This document shows, piece after piece, positions 6,565-15,636 of a DNA stretch of 64,000 nt. Within the stretch, counting starts at the first letter, position 1. The number at the start of each line of letters is the position of its first letter. The position numbers were made by a program, and so were the translations under genes. Source of the stretch: an uncultured Bacteroidota bacterium (GTDB taxonomy: Bacteria > Bacteroidota > Bacteroidia > Bacteroidales > 4484-276); NCBI GenBank assembly GCA_903944895.1, contig CAJATL010000374.1, positions 1 to 64,000 of the forward strand, read 5' to 3'. The notes under the pieces are model-generated. The model was not told where the DNA came from. It did not search any database and worked only from the letters and a program-made list of their open reading frames with translations.

Positions 6565-8406
6565 ATGACACATAAAAAAGCAAACATTCAGGAATTAGAT
6601 CAGGTTGTCATTCGCCTTTCAGGCGATTCAGGCGACGGCATGCAGCTTATCGGAACTTTGTTTTCAGATACGGCAGCATTTTCAGGCAACGACCTTGCCA
6701 CTTTCCCCGATTTCCCGGCCGAAATTCGTGCACCACTCAATACAGCAGCAGGTGTTTCGGGATATCAGCTTCATTTTGGCAAAAAAGTTCATACTTCCGG
6801 CGATCTTTCCGATGTCCTGGTTGCCATGAATCCTGCTTCGTTAAAAACGAATCTTAAATGGGCCAAAAAAGGCGCTACCATTATTGCCGATGAAGACAAT
6901 TTTAACGATAAAGCCATCGAAAAAGCCGGTTATCTAAGCAATCCACTCATCGATGGTAGTCTCGCAGGATACACGCTGATAAAAGCGCCTATGCAAAAAA
7001 TTGCTCAGGAAACCCTGCGCGAACTAAAGCTCGATCAGAAGTCGGTAAACCGCACCAAGAATATGTTTGCACTTGGTATTTTATACTATCTTTTTGATAA
7101 ACCCACAAAATTTACGCTTAAATTTCTTGAGAAGAAGTTTGCGAAGAACCCTGTTGTTGCCGAAGCAAATAAACTTATTCTCCAGGCAGGTTTTCATTTT
7201 GCCGACACCATCGAAGCGATCCCTTCAACAGTTGTCAGCAAATCGGTTCTTCCAAAAGGACGCTATCGCAATATTACCGGAAACATCGCTACTGCCTGGG
7301 GCTTAATGGCTGCTTCCGAAAAATCAGGACGCCCTTTGTTCCTCGGGTCTTATCCAATCACCCCCGCCACCGAAATTCTGATGGAATTAGCCAAGCACCG
7401 CAATCTTGGCGTTAAAACCTTCCAGGCCGAAGATGAAATTGCAGGTGTTTGCTCCTCAATCGGTGCAAGTTTTGCCGGCTCATTGGCTTGCACAACAACA
7501 TCAGGACCTGGCCTTTCACTCAAACTCGAAGCACTCGGGCTTGCAGTAATCACCGAATTGCCACTTGTTGTTGTCAATGTTCAACGTGGAGGGCCATCAA
7601 CCGGCTTGCCAACCAAATCGGAACAAGCCGACCTTTTGCAGGCTCTTTTTGGCCGCAATGGTGAAGCACCTATGATTATTATTGCAGCATCATCACCGAT
7701 TGATTGTTTTTACGCAGCATTCGAAACAGCAAAATATTCGCTCGAGCACATGACTCCTGCAATTTTACTTACTGATGGTTACATCGGTTTTGGCTCAGAA
7801 TTATTTATGATTCCAAAAATGAGTGATTTGCCCGAAATTCATCCTCCGATTGCAGCAGCAAATTCAGCATTTAAACCTTACGCCCGTGATCCCGAAACGC
7901 TGGTTCGTCAATGGGCTATTCCCGGAACCGAGGGTTTACGCCACCGGATTGGAGGGTTGGAAAAATCGGATATCGAAGGCCAGGTTTCGACAGATCCATT
8001 AAACCATGAAAAAATGGTGAAATACCGTGCAGATAAAGTTCAGCTTATTGCCAAACGGCTTCCGCTGCAGGAAGTTTTTGGCGATAACGAAGGTGATCTG
8101 CTTGTTGTAAGCTGGGGTGGGACAAAAGGGGCTTTGTACAGTGCAGTTGAAAAAATGCGCAGTGAGGGCCAAAGTGTTAGCCATGTACATTTCAGATACA
8201 TAAACCCTTTGCCATCAAATACCAAAGAAGTACTTTCGGGCTACAAAAAGGTGGTCGTTTGTGAATTAAACAGCGGACAATTTGTTCAGTACTTACGAAT
8301 GAACTTCCCTGAAATACCTTATCTACAATATAATAAAGTACAAGGATTGCCATTTACTGTTGCTGAGTTAGTGAATAATTTTAACAATATCCTGAAGGAG
8401 ATATAA
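6565..8406 (+). CDS. korA: 2-oxoacid:ferredoxin oxidoreductase subunit alpha
   Basis: A 613-aa fused gamma-alpha subunit. It oxidatively decarboxylates 2-oxoacids (2-oxoglutarate is typical) to acyl-CoA with ferredoxin, or works in the reductive direction. The N-terminal gamma domain shows GDSGDGMQLIG at about 19-29. The pyrimidine-binding alpha domain follows from about 230 (GSYPITPATEI, FQAEDEIAG, TTTSGPGLSL, NVQRGGPSTGLPT). A C-terminal transketolase-like domain holds SWGGTKGA and the closing VELVNNF-type helix. I chose the ATG at 6565 because the promoter box lies at 6534 and similarity begins there. It is followed after 2 bp by korB. The enzyme is oxygen-sensitive and typical of anaerobic Bacteroidota. 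Confidence 0.92.
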   Translation: MTHKKANIQELDQVVIRLSGDSGDGMQLIGTLFSDTAAFSGNDLATFPDFPAEIRAPLNTAAGVSGYQLHFGKKVHTSGDLSDVLVAMNPASLKTNLKWAKKGATIIADEDNFNDKAIEKAGYLSNPLIDGSLAGYTLIKAPMQKIAQETLRELKLDQKSVNRTKNMFALGILYYLFDKPTKFTLKFLEKKFAKNPVVAEANKLILQAGFHFADTIEAIPSTVVSKSVLPKGRYRNITGNIATAWGLMAASEKSGRPLFLGSYPITPATEILMELAKHRNLGVKTFQAEDEIAGVCSSIGASFAGSLACTTTSGPGLSLKLEALGLAVITELPLVVVNVQRGGPSTGLPTKSEQADLLQALFGRNGEAPMIIIAASSPIDCFYAAFETAKYSLEHMTPAILLTDGYIGFGSELFMIPKMSDLPEIHPPIAAANSAFKPYARDPETLVRQWAIPGTEGLRHRIGGLEKSDIEGQVSTDPLNHEKMVKYRADKVQLIAKRLPLQEVFGDNEGDLLVVSWGGTKGALYSAVEKMRSEGQSVSHVHFRYINPLPSNTKEVLSGYKKVVVCELNSGQFVQYLRMNFPEIPYLQYNKVQGLPFTVAELVNNFNNILKEI

Positions 8407-8408
8407 CT

Positions 8409-9449
8409 ATGGAACCGATTATCAATACAATAGAGCGATCAGCAGTTAAATTAACTGTTGAGGATTTTAAAAGCGATCAGATGGTAAAATGGTGCCCGGG
8501 TTGTGGCGACCATGCCATTTTAAGAGCTGTCGAAAAAGTACTTCCTGAAATTGGATACAAAAAGGAAAATTTTGCATTTATCTCCGGCATCGGATGTTCA
8601 TCACGGTTCCCTTATTACGTTCAGACTTACGGTTTTCACAGCATCCACGGACGTGCTTCGGCTATTGCCTCTGGCGTGAAGATTGCCAGCCCTGGCCTTA
8701 GTGTTTGGATTGTTACCGGTGACGGCGACTCAATGGCAATCGGCGGAAATCATTTCATCCATCTCATCCGTCGAAACATTGACGTTAATTTGTTGCTTTT
8801 CAATAATCAGATTTACGGATTAACCAAAGGCCAGTATTCACCAACTTCTCCGCTAGGATCTCATACCAAAACTTCACCATACGGAACCATTGAACATCCT
8901 TTTAATCCAGGCGAACTGGTGCTTGGCGCACAGGGAACGTTTTTTGCAAGAGGTGTAGATGTTAATCCAAAACTCATGACTGAAATCATGTTTGAAGCTG
9001 CAAAACATGATGGTACTTCTGTTGTTGAAGTATTACAAAACTGTGTGATCTTTAATGAAGGCGCCTATAACATGCTTACCGATAAAGAAAACCGGGAGGA
9101 GCGACTACTGATCTTGCGAAATGGTGAACCGATGATATTTGGCAAAAACCGTGATAAAGGTATCCGGCTTAATGGTACCCGGCTTGAGGTTGTTAACATA
9201 GGTGAAAACGGCATCACTGAAAAGGATTTGCTGGTTCACGACCAACACTCAAAGGATCCTGGTATTCATCTGATGCTTGCAAAAATGTCCTACCCTGAAT
9301 TCCCTGTTGCAATGGGGGTAATTCGTTCGGCCAAATCTGAAACTTATGATGATTTAATGGAGCAACAGATTACCGAGATCAAAGCTAAGAGCAAAATCAA
9401 ATGCATGGACGATCTCCTCAACAGCGGAGAAACCTGGTTTGTGGAATAG
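8409..9449 (+). CDS. korB: 2-oxoacid:ferredoxin oxidoreductase subunit beta
   Basis: A 346-aa thiamine-diphosphate-binding partner of KorA, two bases downstream of its stop. WCPGCGDH (C29, C32) and GIGCSSR (C63) are likely ligands of the subunit's iron-sulfur cluster. GDGDS at 104-108 with N113 (GGNH) and NNQIYGLT is the thiamine diphosphate/Mg signature. Length fits the KorB family (about 280-350). The pair is closed by a strong terminator at 9470. Confidence 0.93.
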   Translation: MEPIINTIERSAVKLTVEDFKSDQMVKWCPGCGDHAILRAVEKVLPEIGYKKENFAFISGIGCSSRFPYYVQTYGFHSIHGRASAIASGVKIASPGLSVWIVTGDGDSMAIGGNHFIHLIRRNIDVNLLLFNNQIYGLTKGQYSPTSPLGSHTKTSPYGTIEHPFNPGELVLGAQGTFFARGVDVNPKLMTEIMFEAAKHDGTSVVEVLQNCVIFNEGAYNMLTDKENREERLLILRNGEPMIFGKNRDKGIRLNGTRLEVVNIGENGITEKDLLVHDQHSKDPGIHLMLAKMSYPEFPVAMGVIRSAKSETYDDLMEQQITEIKAKSKIKCMDDLLNSGETWFVE

Positions 9450-9469
9450 AGCAAACTTTTTGATATTAA

Positions 9470-9513
9470 AAAAACCGCAAACTGCTTTAAGCTTTTGCGG
9501 TTTTCTTTTTTTT
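9470..9513 (+). terminator. Rho-independent terminator of korAB
   Basis: The stem AAAACCGCAAA / TTTTGCGGTTTT with an 11-base loop is followed by a run of T. It lies 20 bp after the korB stop and could also serve the convergent gene ending at 9526. Confidence 0.85.
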
Positions 9514-9525
9514 TGTGACAACTGT

Positions 9526-10224
9526 TTACAGCAAATACTTCAATGTTATCGCAAGCTTTGGTCCATTTAATGAAATTGTTTCGGTAATGATTTTAGTATC
9601 GTCCGGGTTATCTGGATTTTCTATTTTAAAATCCTGTTTGTAATTACCCAATTTGTATTGAAACTCAAAATCAACAGCAAATTGAGCGGACAACTTGGTT
9701 TCAAACCCAGCAATAAAACGCCCCATCATTGTTTTCCCCCATTGAGGTTCGGGGTCATCATTCAGGTCAAAAACCATCTTATTTTGCAGGAATAAAAATT
9801 CGCTACCTGCTCCCACAAAGGGTGTAACCACCGAAAATTTAAAGGGAGTAATATGATATTTAAAATCCAGGCTAATGGGTATTCCAGTCAATAACAAGGT
9901 TGTGTTCCCAAACCCCTGAAGATCATACGCTACACTTTCCTGCCAATACCCCAGTCCCACCTGAGCATAAAGATCGGGAATGATTTTCATGTTCAAAAAA
10001 GCATTAGCATCAATAGCCCCCTTAAAATCTGCATCTTTAAATTCGGATTCATCTGTCCAATAATCCATGGCCGGATTATACCAACCTACCGAAAGTCCGG
10101 TACTATAGAGTTGAAAATTCCCGGAACCTGTATTTTCTTGCTGTGAATATGAAAATTTGGCTCCAAAACCTAAAAATAAAAGTAAGAAAAGAAAACGTAA
10201 TTGTCTCGAAAGTAAATTCATCAT
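9526..10224 (-). CDS. Outer-membrane beta-barrel-like protein
   Basis: A 232-aa protein. I chose the tandem ATG at 10224/10221 (MMNLLSRQLRFLFLLLFLG), which gives a clean signal peptide ending near FSYSQQ. An upstream start eleven codons earlier would lengthen it without reason. The mature part alternates hydrophobic and polar residues in strands separated by Gly/Asp turns (VGLGYWQES, FVGAGSEFLF, FDFEFQYKLGNYK) and ends in a hydrophobic strand LAITLKYLL, as in small outer-membrane barrels of the phylum. Ligand unknown. A -7 box lies at 10255-10262. Confidence 0.65.
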   Translation of the reverse strand: MMNLLSRQLRFLFLLLFLGFGAKFSYSQQENTGSGNFQLYSTGLSVGWYNPAMDYWTDESEFKDADFKGAIDANAFLNMKIIPDLYAQVGLGYWQESVAYDLQGFGNTTLLLTGIPISLDFKYHITPFKFSVVTPFVGAGSEFLFLQNKMVFDLNDDPEPQWGKTMMGRFIAGFETKLSAQFAVDFEFQYKLGNYKQDFKIENPDNPDDTKIITETISLNGPKLAITLKYLL

Positions 10225-10254
10225 GATTTCCTGAATGTAATTAAGAATTAAAAG

Positions 10255-10262
10255 CAAAAATA
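10255..10262 (-). promoter_or_regulatory. -7 promoter element
   Basis: TATTTTTG on the minus strand, 30 bp upstream of the beta-barrel gene's start, matches TAnnTTTG. Confidence 0.5.
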
Positions 10263-10360
10263 TTGATTAAATACTGCAACCTGCAAATTTTCTGGTAAAT
10301 AAAAAAGCATGAAACTGTCTGTGTCAATTTCATGCTTTTCAAGTCTTAACTTATGATTGA

Positions 10361-11512
10361 TTATTTTCCACCGCCCTGATCGTGGCAATACCATTCGTCA
10401 ACCATCCATTGGAATTTTTTGGTAGGAACCTGAATGTTTCCCATCAGCTGACCAGTATAATCATAAACGCTGTAATCAATTAACTGGCAACGGGCATAAA
10501 GTTGTTGTGCCCATTGGAAGTGTGGTCCTACACATCTTGTATCTTTTACTTTCAGATTAATTGAATAACCTAAAGAAATTAATTCATTAATTAATGAAGA
10601 AGGAGCTACAGTAAAAATGTAAGTTCCACATGCGCCTGCACTACAAACTTCTGATTCGCTAACAAATGACCATGGTGCCCATGAAGTACCATTTTTCACC
10701 AGTCTGTAACCTGTAAAAGTGTACCAGGCTGAAAAGTGTGGCATTTCAAATGATGCTACATTTCTCTCAGCATTTAAAGTTCCCTCAATTGATTCCCATG
10801 AATTTGTCTGAGCATCGAATGAGCCAAAAAATATTTTTCCGCCATCAAGTACGCTTTGTACATTGATCGGGATATTAATGGTTGGTTTCAAATTTTGTGG
10901 GAAAGTAAGATCTGGGGAGAAATCATACCCATTAATCAAAACTCTTTCGCCAAGAACTTTCAGGTCACCATTTTTATAAGGCGGTTGAATAAATGAGACA
11001 ACAACATTTTGATCATTTGATATTGCACCATAAGGAAATTGGATGGTTGTATTCTGTGCAAGATCACTTGCAACAGTTATTACAGTTCCCTGAGGAGTAA
11101 CAAGAGATGCATTACCTTTTTTGTTAAGGTAAAAATCTTGCTGTGTAATTACTGCAGAAATATTCTCTTCAACAACTTTCTCAACTTCAACAATTTCATT
11201 TTCGGCAAGATAACCATCTTTAGAGGCAGTTACAATATAGTTGCCTTCCATTGTTTGATCAATGTTAAGGGTTCCGTTTTCATTTGTAAAATCCTTTGTG
11301 GTTCCATCAGGAAAAATTACTTTAACACTGTACCCTTGAAGAATACTTCCGTTATCACTGTCATAAACCGTAAGCTTTAACTGACTTGTGACATACGGGG
11401 TTGGCTCTGGCATTTCCGAAGGCCCAACATTCTTACACTGGTTAAATCCAAAAACCAAAACACCAGCAAGAATTAACAGGGCAAAAAACCGCGAATAGTT
11501 TTTGTTTTTCAT
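10361..11512 (-). CDS. Lipoprotein with carboxypeptidase-regulatory-like domain
   Basis: A 383-aa protein starting at the ATG at 11512 (MKNKNYSRFFALLILAG), chosen because it begins the signal peptide. A lipid-attachment Cys is plausible at C26 (FGFNQCKN). Residues about 42-115 form a carboxypeptidase regulatory-like Ig fold (LKLTVYDSDNG..GTLNIDQTMEGNYIVTASKDGY). The central part (VTVASDLAQNTTIQFPYGAIS to PHFSAWYTF) resembles the ZU5/PKD-like beta domains of phylum-specific surface proteins. The tail has several Cys, likely disulfide bonded. It lies 46 bp downstream of the YjbH-like gene on the same strand, so the two are probably co-transcribed. Likely a surface or periplasmic lipoprotein; role unknown. 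Confidence 0.65.
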   Translation of the reverse strand: MKNKNYSRFFALLILAGVLVFGFNQCKNVGPSEMPEPTPYVTSQLKLTVYDSDNGSILQGYSVKVIFPDGTTKDFTNENGTLNIDQTMEGNYIVTASKDGYLAENEIVEVEKVVEENISAVITQQDFYLNKKGNASLVTPQGTVITVASDLAQNTTIQFPYGAISNDQNVVVSFIQPPYKNGDLKVLGERVLINGYDFSPDLTFPQNLKPTINIPINVQSVLDGGKIFFGSFDAQTNSWESIEGTLNAERNVASFEMPHFSAWYTFTGYRLVKNGTSWAPWSFVSESEVCSAGACGTYIFTVAPSSLINELISLGYSINLKVKDTRCVGPHFQWAQQLYARCQLIDYSVYDYTGQLMGNIQVPTKKFQWMVDEWYCHDQGGGK

Positions 11513-11558
11513 ATTTACTCCTTGTTTAATTAATTGTCTAAAATTTCTGTGCTCAAAA

Positions 11559-12839
11559 TTAATAATATTTTTTAATCTCAAATAAAATATTTCTTCTTAA
11601 AAAGTCAGGATTATATTCTGACATTAACATAAATAGCTCATTTTCTGTATTGTACATAGTGCCTGAAGTTGGGTAACCTTTTGCCCGGTATTCATAAGAA
11701 AATTTCTCAGAAGGCCTTACCCTAAAATATTTCGGCTTTGTGTATTTTCGTGGAGGAATTGGGATTGCAAAATTAAAGCCCCCATTTAACTCTGATTCGG
11801 TAGCAAGAACAAAAAAACCAATGGTAACTTCTCTGAACTGTCTCAATAAATCACATCTTACACCTAATTCGTTGTATAAAAAATTTCCCGCCTGAACTCT
11901 ACCTGTCAAATCGTAAGGTTCATATCGATAATCAGCAGATAATAGTGCAGTCAGATAATTTTCATCGACAAGATAATCAGTTGCTACGCCAGTGTAGGAA
12001 TAATCAGTGGTGTAGCCAACATTTGCTCCTATCGATAACCGGCCATTGGAGAAGTATTTTTTCAACTCAAAATTTCCGCCTGCCCGATTTTTATCAAAAC
12101 ATCCAACAGTAACATCAAAAAAAACATCATCTTTCAATCGTACAAATTGGTTAAGTGCAATAATTCCTGGCCTTACCAAATCCCCTTCTTCGTCCAAATC
12201 GTTGTAAAGAGGGACAATAACCTGAGCCTTGAAAGATAAACCTTTACTGAGCGACGTATTGTATTCCGGAATCAGGTTTATGCTCGATTCGACAGGATGG
12301 GTAAACTTTCCGAATTGTGCTCTGAATTGCGGAATAATAACAATATCAGACTTGTAGTTAGATGAATTAAGCGGTTCGGCAGATTTTATTTCTCCCCACA
12401 CTGATTCAAACTCCAAAGTTATATAAATGCTATCAGAAAACAAGATGTCATCACTTTCTGGTTTTACAAAATTTTGATAATCTTTTAAAACCAAATTTAC
12501 CATTACAATCGGAACCTTTTGATGCAAGAGAATCAGATAAATTTCAGCATTTTCTTCTAAGCAACCTGAATTGGAGATGGTTTTTAAAACTTCTGCCAAT
12601 CCTCTGGCCTGCGACCTGTATCTTCTGTTTTCAAAAGCAACAATTAATTTTGATTCATCAACGACTGCTCTTACATTTTCAAATCCACCATCCGAAATAA
12701 GCCTGGAAATCGAATCACTCGAGTTAGTCTCTTGTGCAAAAGTATGATATTGAATACCAGACACTAATAACAAAAAATGACAAAGAACGATAATTCTACG
12801 CTTCAAAAAGTTACTCCTCCCGGAAAAAATCTTAACCAA
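11559..12839 (-). CDS. YjbH-like outer-membrane polysaccharide-associated protein
   Basis: A 426-aa protein. A hydrophobic leader ends near YHTFAQ, although the only start I see is a TTG (12837-12839); stop codons directly precede it and no in-frame ATG is available. Beyond residue 150 the sequence follows the YjbH pattern: a porin-like barrel with QFGKFTHPVESSINLIPEYNT, KGLSFKAQVIVPLYNDLD, RPGIIALNQ, FLYNELGVRCDLLRQF and EVTIGFFVLAT. YjbH proteins accompany exopolysaccharide production and sit in the outer membrane. The -7 box at 12894-12901 gives a leader of about 50 nt. Confidence 0.65.
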   Translation of the reverse strand: MVKIFSGRSNFLKRRIIVLCHFLLLVSGIQYHTFAQETNSSDSISRLISDGGFENVRAVVDESKLIVAFENRRYRSQARGLAEVLKTISNSGCLEENAEIYLILLHQKVPIVMVNLVLKDYQNFVKPESDDILFSDSIYITLEFESVWGEIKSAEPLNSSNYKSDIVIIPQFRAQFGKFTHPVESSINLIPEYNTSLSKGLSFKAQVIVPLYNDLDEEGDLVRPGIIALNQFVRLKDDVFFDVTVGCFDKNRAGGNFELKKYFSNGRLSIGANVGYTTDYSYTGVATDYLVDENYLTALLSADYRYEPYDLTGRVQAGNFLYNELGVRCDLLRQFREVTIGFFVLATESELNGGFNFAIPIPPRKYTKPKYFRVRPSEKFSYEYRAKGYPTSGTMYNTENELFMLMSEYNPDFLRRNILFEIKKYY

Positions 12840-13164
12840 TTATTACTGACTTTAAATTCAAGAAATTATTACTTTAACAAGCGATAGAATTTGCAAACCT
12901 ACAACAAAAACAATGAAACTCCAAATGAATTAACAGATTTTGTAACAATATTAACACTTAACCAATTTACACTTGCCCTGACTATTTAAGTCCTGGCTGG
13001 TTCTTAACCAAAACATTATTCAGACTCATGAGAATAATCGCACAATCATCCAAAGTGTAATATTCTTTTTTACTTTTGGACTCAAAAAATTTGGTTCCCG
13101 TTATCTGGCATAGATTTATGTACTTTTAAAGCATTTCATTAATTGATTATAAAAAATTCACAAA
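12840..13164. other. Intergenic region between divergent genes
   Basis: The sequence is AT-rich with a minus-strand -7 box (TAGGTTTG, 12894-12901) for the YjbH-like gene. On the plus side TACTTTTA near 13120 is one base off the consensus and may serve the symporter. No gene, repeat or RNA was seen. Confidence 0.5.
12894..12901 (-). promoter_or_regulatory. -7 promoter element of the YjbH-like gene
   Basis: TAGGTTTG on the minus strand, 54 bp before the TTG start, matches TAnnTTTG. Confidence 0.5.
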
Positions 13165-14595
13165 TTGGCAAACAGTTCCATTCCATTACAGAAGACTAAA
13201 AATAGTCAGGGCAATAACAAGGTTCCCGGACGCTATTTGATTGCATTGCTTTTAATTCTCTTTTTAGTCTCCCTTTTGACTGTCATCAGCCATTACGATT
13301 TTATCAAATTAAATAATGTGTTTTTGATGATCATGAGATGGGTTGCAATCACCGGAATTATCGGGTATGCGATGTACAAGAAATCGCTTACCACCTGGAT
13401 TCTTATTTCGATGATTGTAGGTGCTGAATTTGGCCACGATATGCCTGATATTGCGGTAAACATGCAGGTGATCAGTAAAATTTTCCTTCGTCTGATTAAA
13501 ACAATTATTGCACCACTGCTTTTTGCTACCATTGTTGTGGGAATTGCCGGGCATTCCAATTTAAAACAGGTAGGCAGGATGGGCTGGAAGTCGCTGGTTT
13601 ACTTTGAAATTGTTTCGACACTGGCGTTATTTATCGGACTGATTGCGATAAATGTGAGCAAAGCAGGTGTAGGCGTTCAGGTACCGGAGGCTGTCAGCCA
13701 TTCAGAAATTCCGCAGGTAGAAGCGCTAACCGGAAGTGAAATAATTCTTCATGTTTTCCCTGAAAACATTGCCAGGTCGATTTACGAAGGACAGGTACTC
13801 CAGATTGTGGTTTTTAGTTTATTGTTTGGGATTGCGGTTGCGATGCTTAAAGAAAAATTCAGGAAACCAATGCTCGTTTTTACAGAAGCACTCGCCGAGA
13901 CAATGTTTAAATTCACCGAGATTATCATGTACTTTGCGCCTTTTGCTGTGTTCGCGGCCATCGCCTACAGCATCGGGCACATGGGACTCGAAATCTTAGT
14001 AAACCTTTTTAAACTCCTTGCCACTCTCTATGTTTCATTAATCGTATTTCTTGTTGGCATTTTGCTGCCAGTTGCACTGCTTTTCAGGATTCCGGTAAGG
14101 AAATTTATCAAAGCCATTTCCGAGCCAGTGACCATCGCTTTTGCAACTACAAGTTCCGAATCGGCCTTACCAGTGGCGATGGAGCGTATGGAAGAATTTG
14201 GTGTTCCCCGTAAAATCGTTGCATTTGTAATGCCGACCGGCTACAGTTTTAATCTCGATGGAACAACGCTTTATCTTTCGCTGGCAACAATATTTGTGGC
14301 TCAGGTTTGTGGAATTCACCTTTCGTTCGACAGGCAATTGCTCATTGTTTTCACGCTGATGCTCACCAGTAAAGGTGTTGCAGGTGTCCCCCGCGCTTCG
14401 TTGGTGATACTTTTAGGAACTGCTGCCAGTTTTGGACTTCCGGCCTGGCCCATTTACATTATCCTTGGTATCGATGAACTGATGGATATGGCAAGAACTT
14501 CGGTAAATGTGATCGGAAATTGCCTTGCCACTGCTGTAATTGCCCGCTGGGAAGGCGAGTTCAACCCTGATGCGGAGCCTGTGAACAGGAATTAA
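13165..14595 (+). CDS. Dicarboxylate/amino acid:cation symporter (DAACS family)
   Basis: A 476-aa inner-membrane symporter of the GltP/DctA fold, importing dicarboxylates or acidic amino acids with Na+ or H+. The family core is present: eight or so membrane helices, the re-entrant loop TTSSESALP (about 330-338), the NLDGT cation-binding motif and SKGVAGVPRAS near the second re-entrant loop. The tail PVNRN is short. The start is a TTG at 13165; an in-frame stop at 13150 rules out an upstream ATG and the next Met falls after the first helix. Substrate (Glu, Asp, succinate or Ser/Thr) cannot be fixed from these motifs. No operon partner. Confidence 0.88.
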   Translation: MANSSIPLQKTKNSQGNNKVPGRYLIALLLILFLVSLLTVISHYDFIKLNNVFLMIMRWVAITGIIGYAMYKKSLTTWILISMIVGAEFGHDMPDIAVNMQVISKIFLRLIKTIIAPLLFATIVVGIAGHSNLKQVGRMGWKSLVYFEIVSTLALFIGLIAINVSKAGVGVQVPEAVSHSEIPQVEALTGSEIILHVFPENIARSIYEGQVLQIVVFSLLFGIAVAMLKEKFRKPMLVFTEALAETMFKFTEIIMYFAPFAVFAAIAYSIGHMGLEILVNLFKLLATLYVSLIVFLVGILLPVALLFRIPVRKFIKAISEPVTIAFATTSSESALPVAMERMEEFGVPRKIVAFVMPTGYSFNLDGTTLYLSLATIFVAQVCGIHLSFDRQLLIVFTLMLTSKGVAGVPRASLVILLGTAASFGLPAWPIYIILGIDELMDMARTSVNVIGNCLATAVIARWEGEFNPDAEPVNRN

Positions 14596-14668
14596 GGGAT
14601 TTTTAAAATTTTGTACGTCATTTTTTACCAAAGGAACTTATTCGATATTGCGCTTTAAATTTAACCTG

Positions 14669-15283
14669 ATGAAAAATTTGTTTTATGTTTTGGCGATCCT
14701 TTTACTCCCTGTTTCAGGATGGTGCCAGATATCGGCGATAACCCAATTTGGCGATAAAGTGATTCTATTTGATGACTTTACGTGGAGCTATTCCGGTGAG
14801 GAATATCAAAGTTCAAAAATTCAGATAAAAGAAATCGAAATTGATACCCTCGGAATGGTGACTGTTGTATTTTGGTCGTCAGGTAATTCGATGGTCTTTT
14901 ACGACGGGAAGATTTTCTCGAACAATTTACAGTCAACTGAAATTCGGTATCACGAAAACAGTTTTTTCACGAAAAGTGTCGGAAAAATCAAACAAATCAG
15001 CACCGAATCAGAGGTCATCAAATTCGACTATCACGAAAACTTCATTTTCGAAAAAAGTGAAGGAAAGATCAAACAAATCTCCATTGGCGATAAAACATTA
15101 ACTTTCGACTATCACCAAAACAGCTTTTTCACAAAAAGTGAAGGTAAAATCAAGGAGATCAGTTCCGGTTCGGAAAAAGTTACCTTCGAATATTTCGAAA
15201 ACAGCATTTATAGCGGCATCGAAGGAAAACTTAAAGCGATAACCGGGAAGATTCCGGGAATTAATATCCGGTATCTGGAATAG
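14669..15283 (+). CDS. Secreted protein with 27-residue tandem repeats
   Basis: A 204-aa protein starting at the ATG at 14669 ([20 protein letters not shown]), which carries the signal peptide; a TTG at 14648 is less likely. After an N-terminal segment ([15 protein letters not shown]) come about four repeats of 27 residues built on [19 protein letters not shown] and ending with a variant [18 protein letters not shown]. The repeats look like beta-hairpin units of a solenoid, as in other bacterial repeat proteins. FDDFTW motifs near the N-terminus recur in Bacteroidota proteins of unknown function. Location is likely periplasm or surface. No operon context. Confidence 0.65.
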   Translation: MKNLFYVLAILLLPVSGWCQISAITQFGDKVILFDDFTWSYSGEEYQSSKIQIKEIEIDTLGMVTVVFWSSGNSMVFYDGKIFSNNLQSTEIRYHENSFFTKSVGKIKQISTESEVIKFDYHENFIFEKSEGKIKQISIGDKTLTFDYHQNSFFTKSEGKIKEISSGSEKVTFEYFENSIYSGIEGKLKAITGKIPGINIRYLE

Positions 15284-15374
15284 AGCAGACAACATTCTTC
15301 AAATTGTTGAAAGGCTATTTTTCTATTTGTCTTTGGAAAAAAGCAAAGTCTCTGAGAAATTATCCATCTACGAA

Positions 15375-15404
15375 ATAAAAAAAAGCAGCCGTAAATGGCT
15401 GCTT
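15375..15404 (-). terminator. Terminator of tRNA-Pro
   Basis: AAGCAGCC / GGCTGCTT (15383-15390, 15397-15404) with a six-base loop, followed on the minus strand by a run of T. It lies 10 bp past the tRNA 3' end. Confidence 0.8.
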
Positions 15405-15413
15405 GATTTTGGG

Positions 15414-15487
15414 TCGGGATGGCGAGATTCGAACTCGCGGCCTCTTCGTCCCGAACGAAGCGCGCTACCGGGCTGCGCTACATCCCG
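15414..15487 (-). tRNA. tRNA-Pro (anticodon CGG)
   Basis: On the minus strand: acceptor CGGGATG / CATCCCG, D stem GCGC/GCGC around AGCCCGGTA, anticodon stem CTTCG/CGAAG with loop TTCGGGA (anticodon CGG), T arm GCGAG-TTCGAAT-CTCGC and discriminator A. It matches E. coli tRNA-Pro arm by arm. CCA is not encoded (CCC follows the discriminator position), as is usual in Bacteroidota. Confidence 0.95.
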
Positions 15488-15636
15488 AAAAACAGGCTGC
15501 AAAGATATAATTTCTTTTTTACGAAAACCGGAATGACTTTCCGAAGTTTTCGTTTTTTTTGTCCCAAAAAATAAATTTTGAACATTTTGCCCGTTTCGAT
15601 TGCTTATCCTTTAAAGAAACAAAAATAAACTGCCAC

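Noticed and set aside
15327-15536. 69-aa plus-strand frame over the tRNA
   Set aside because: It overlaps tRNA-Pro and its terminator and has no other support.
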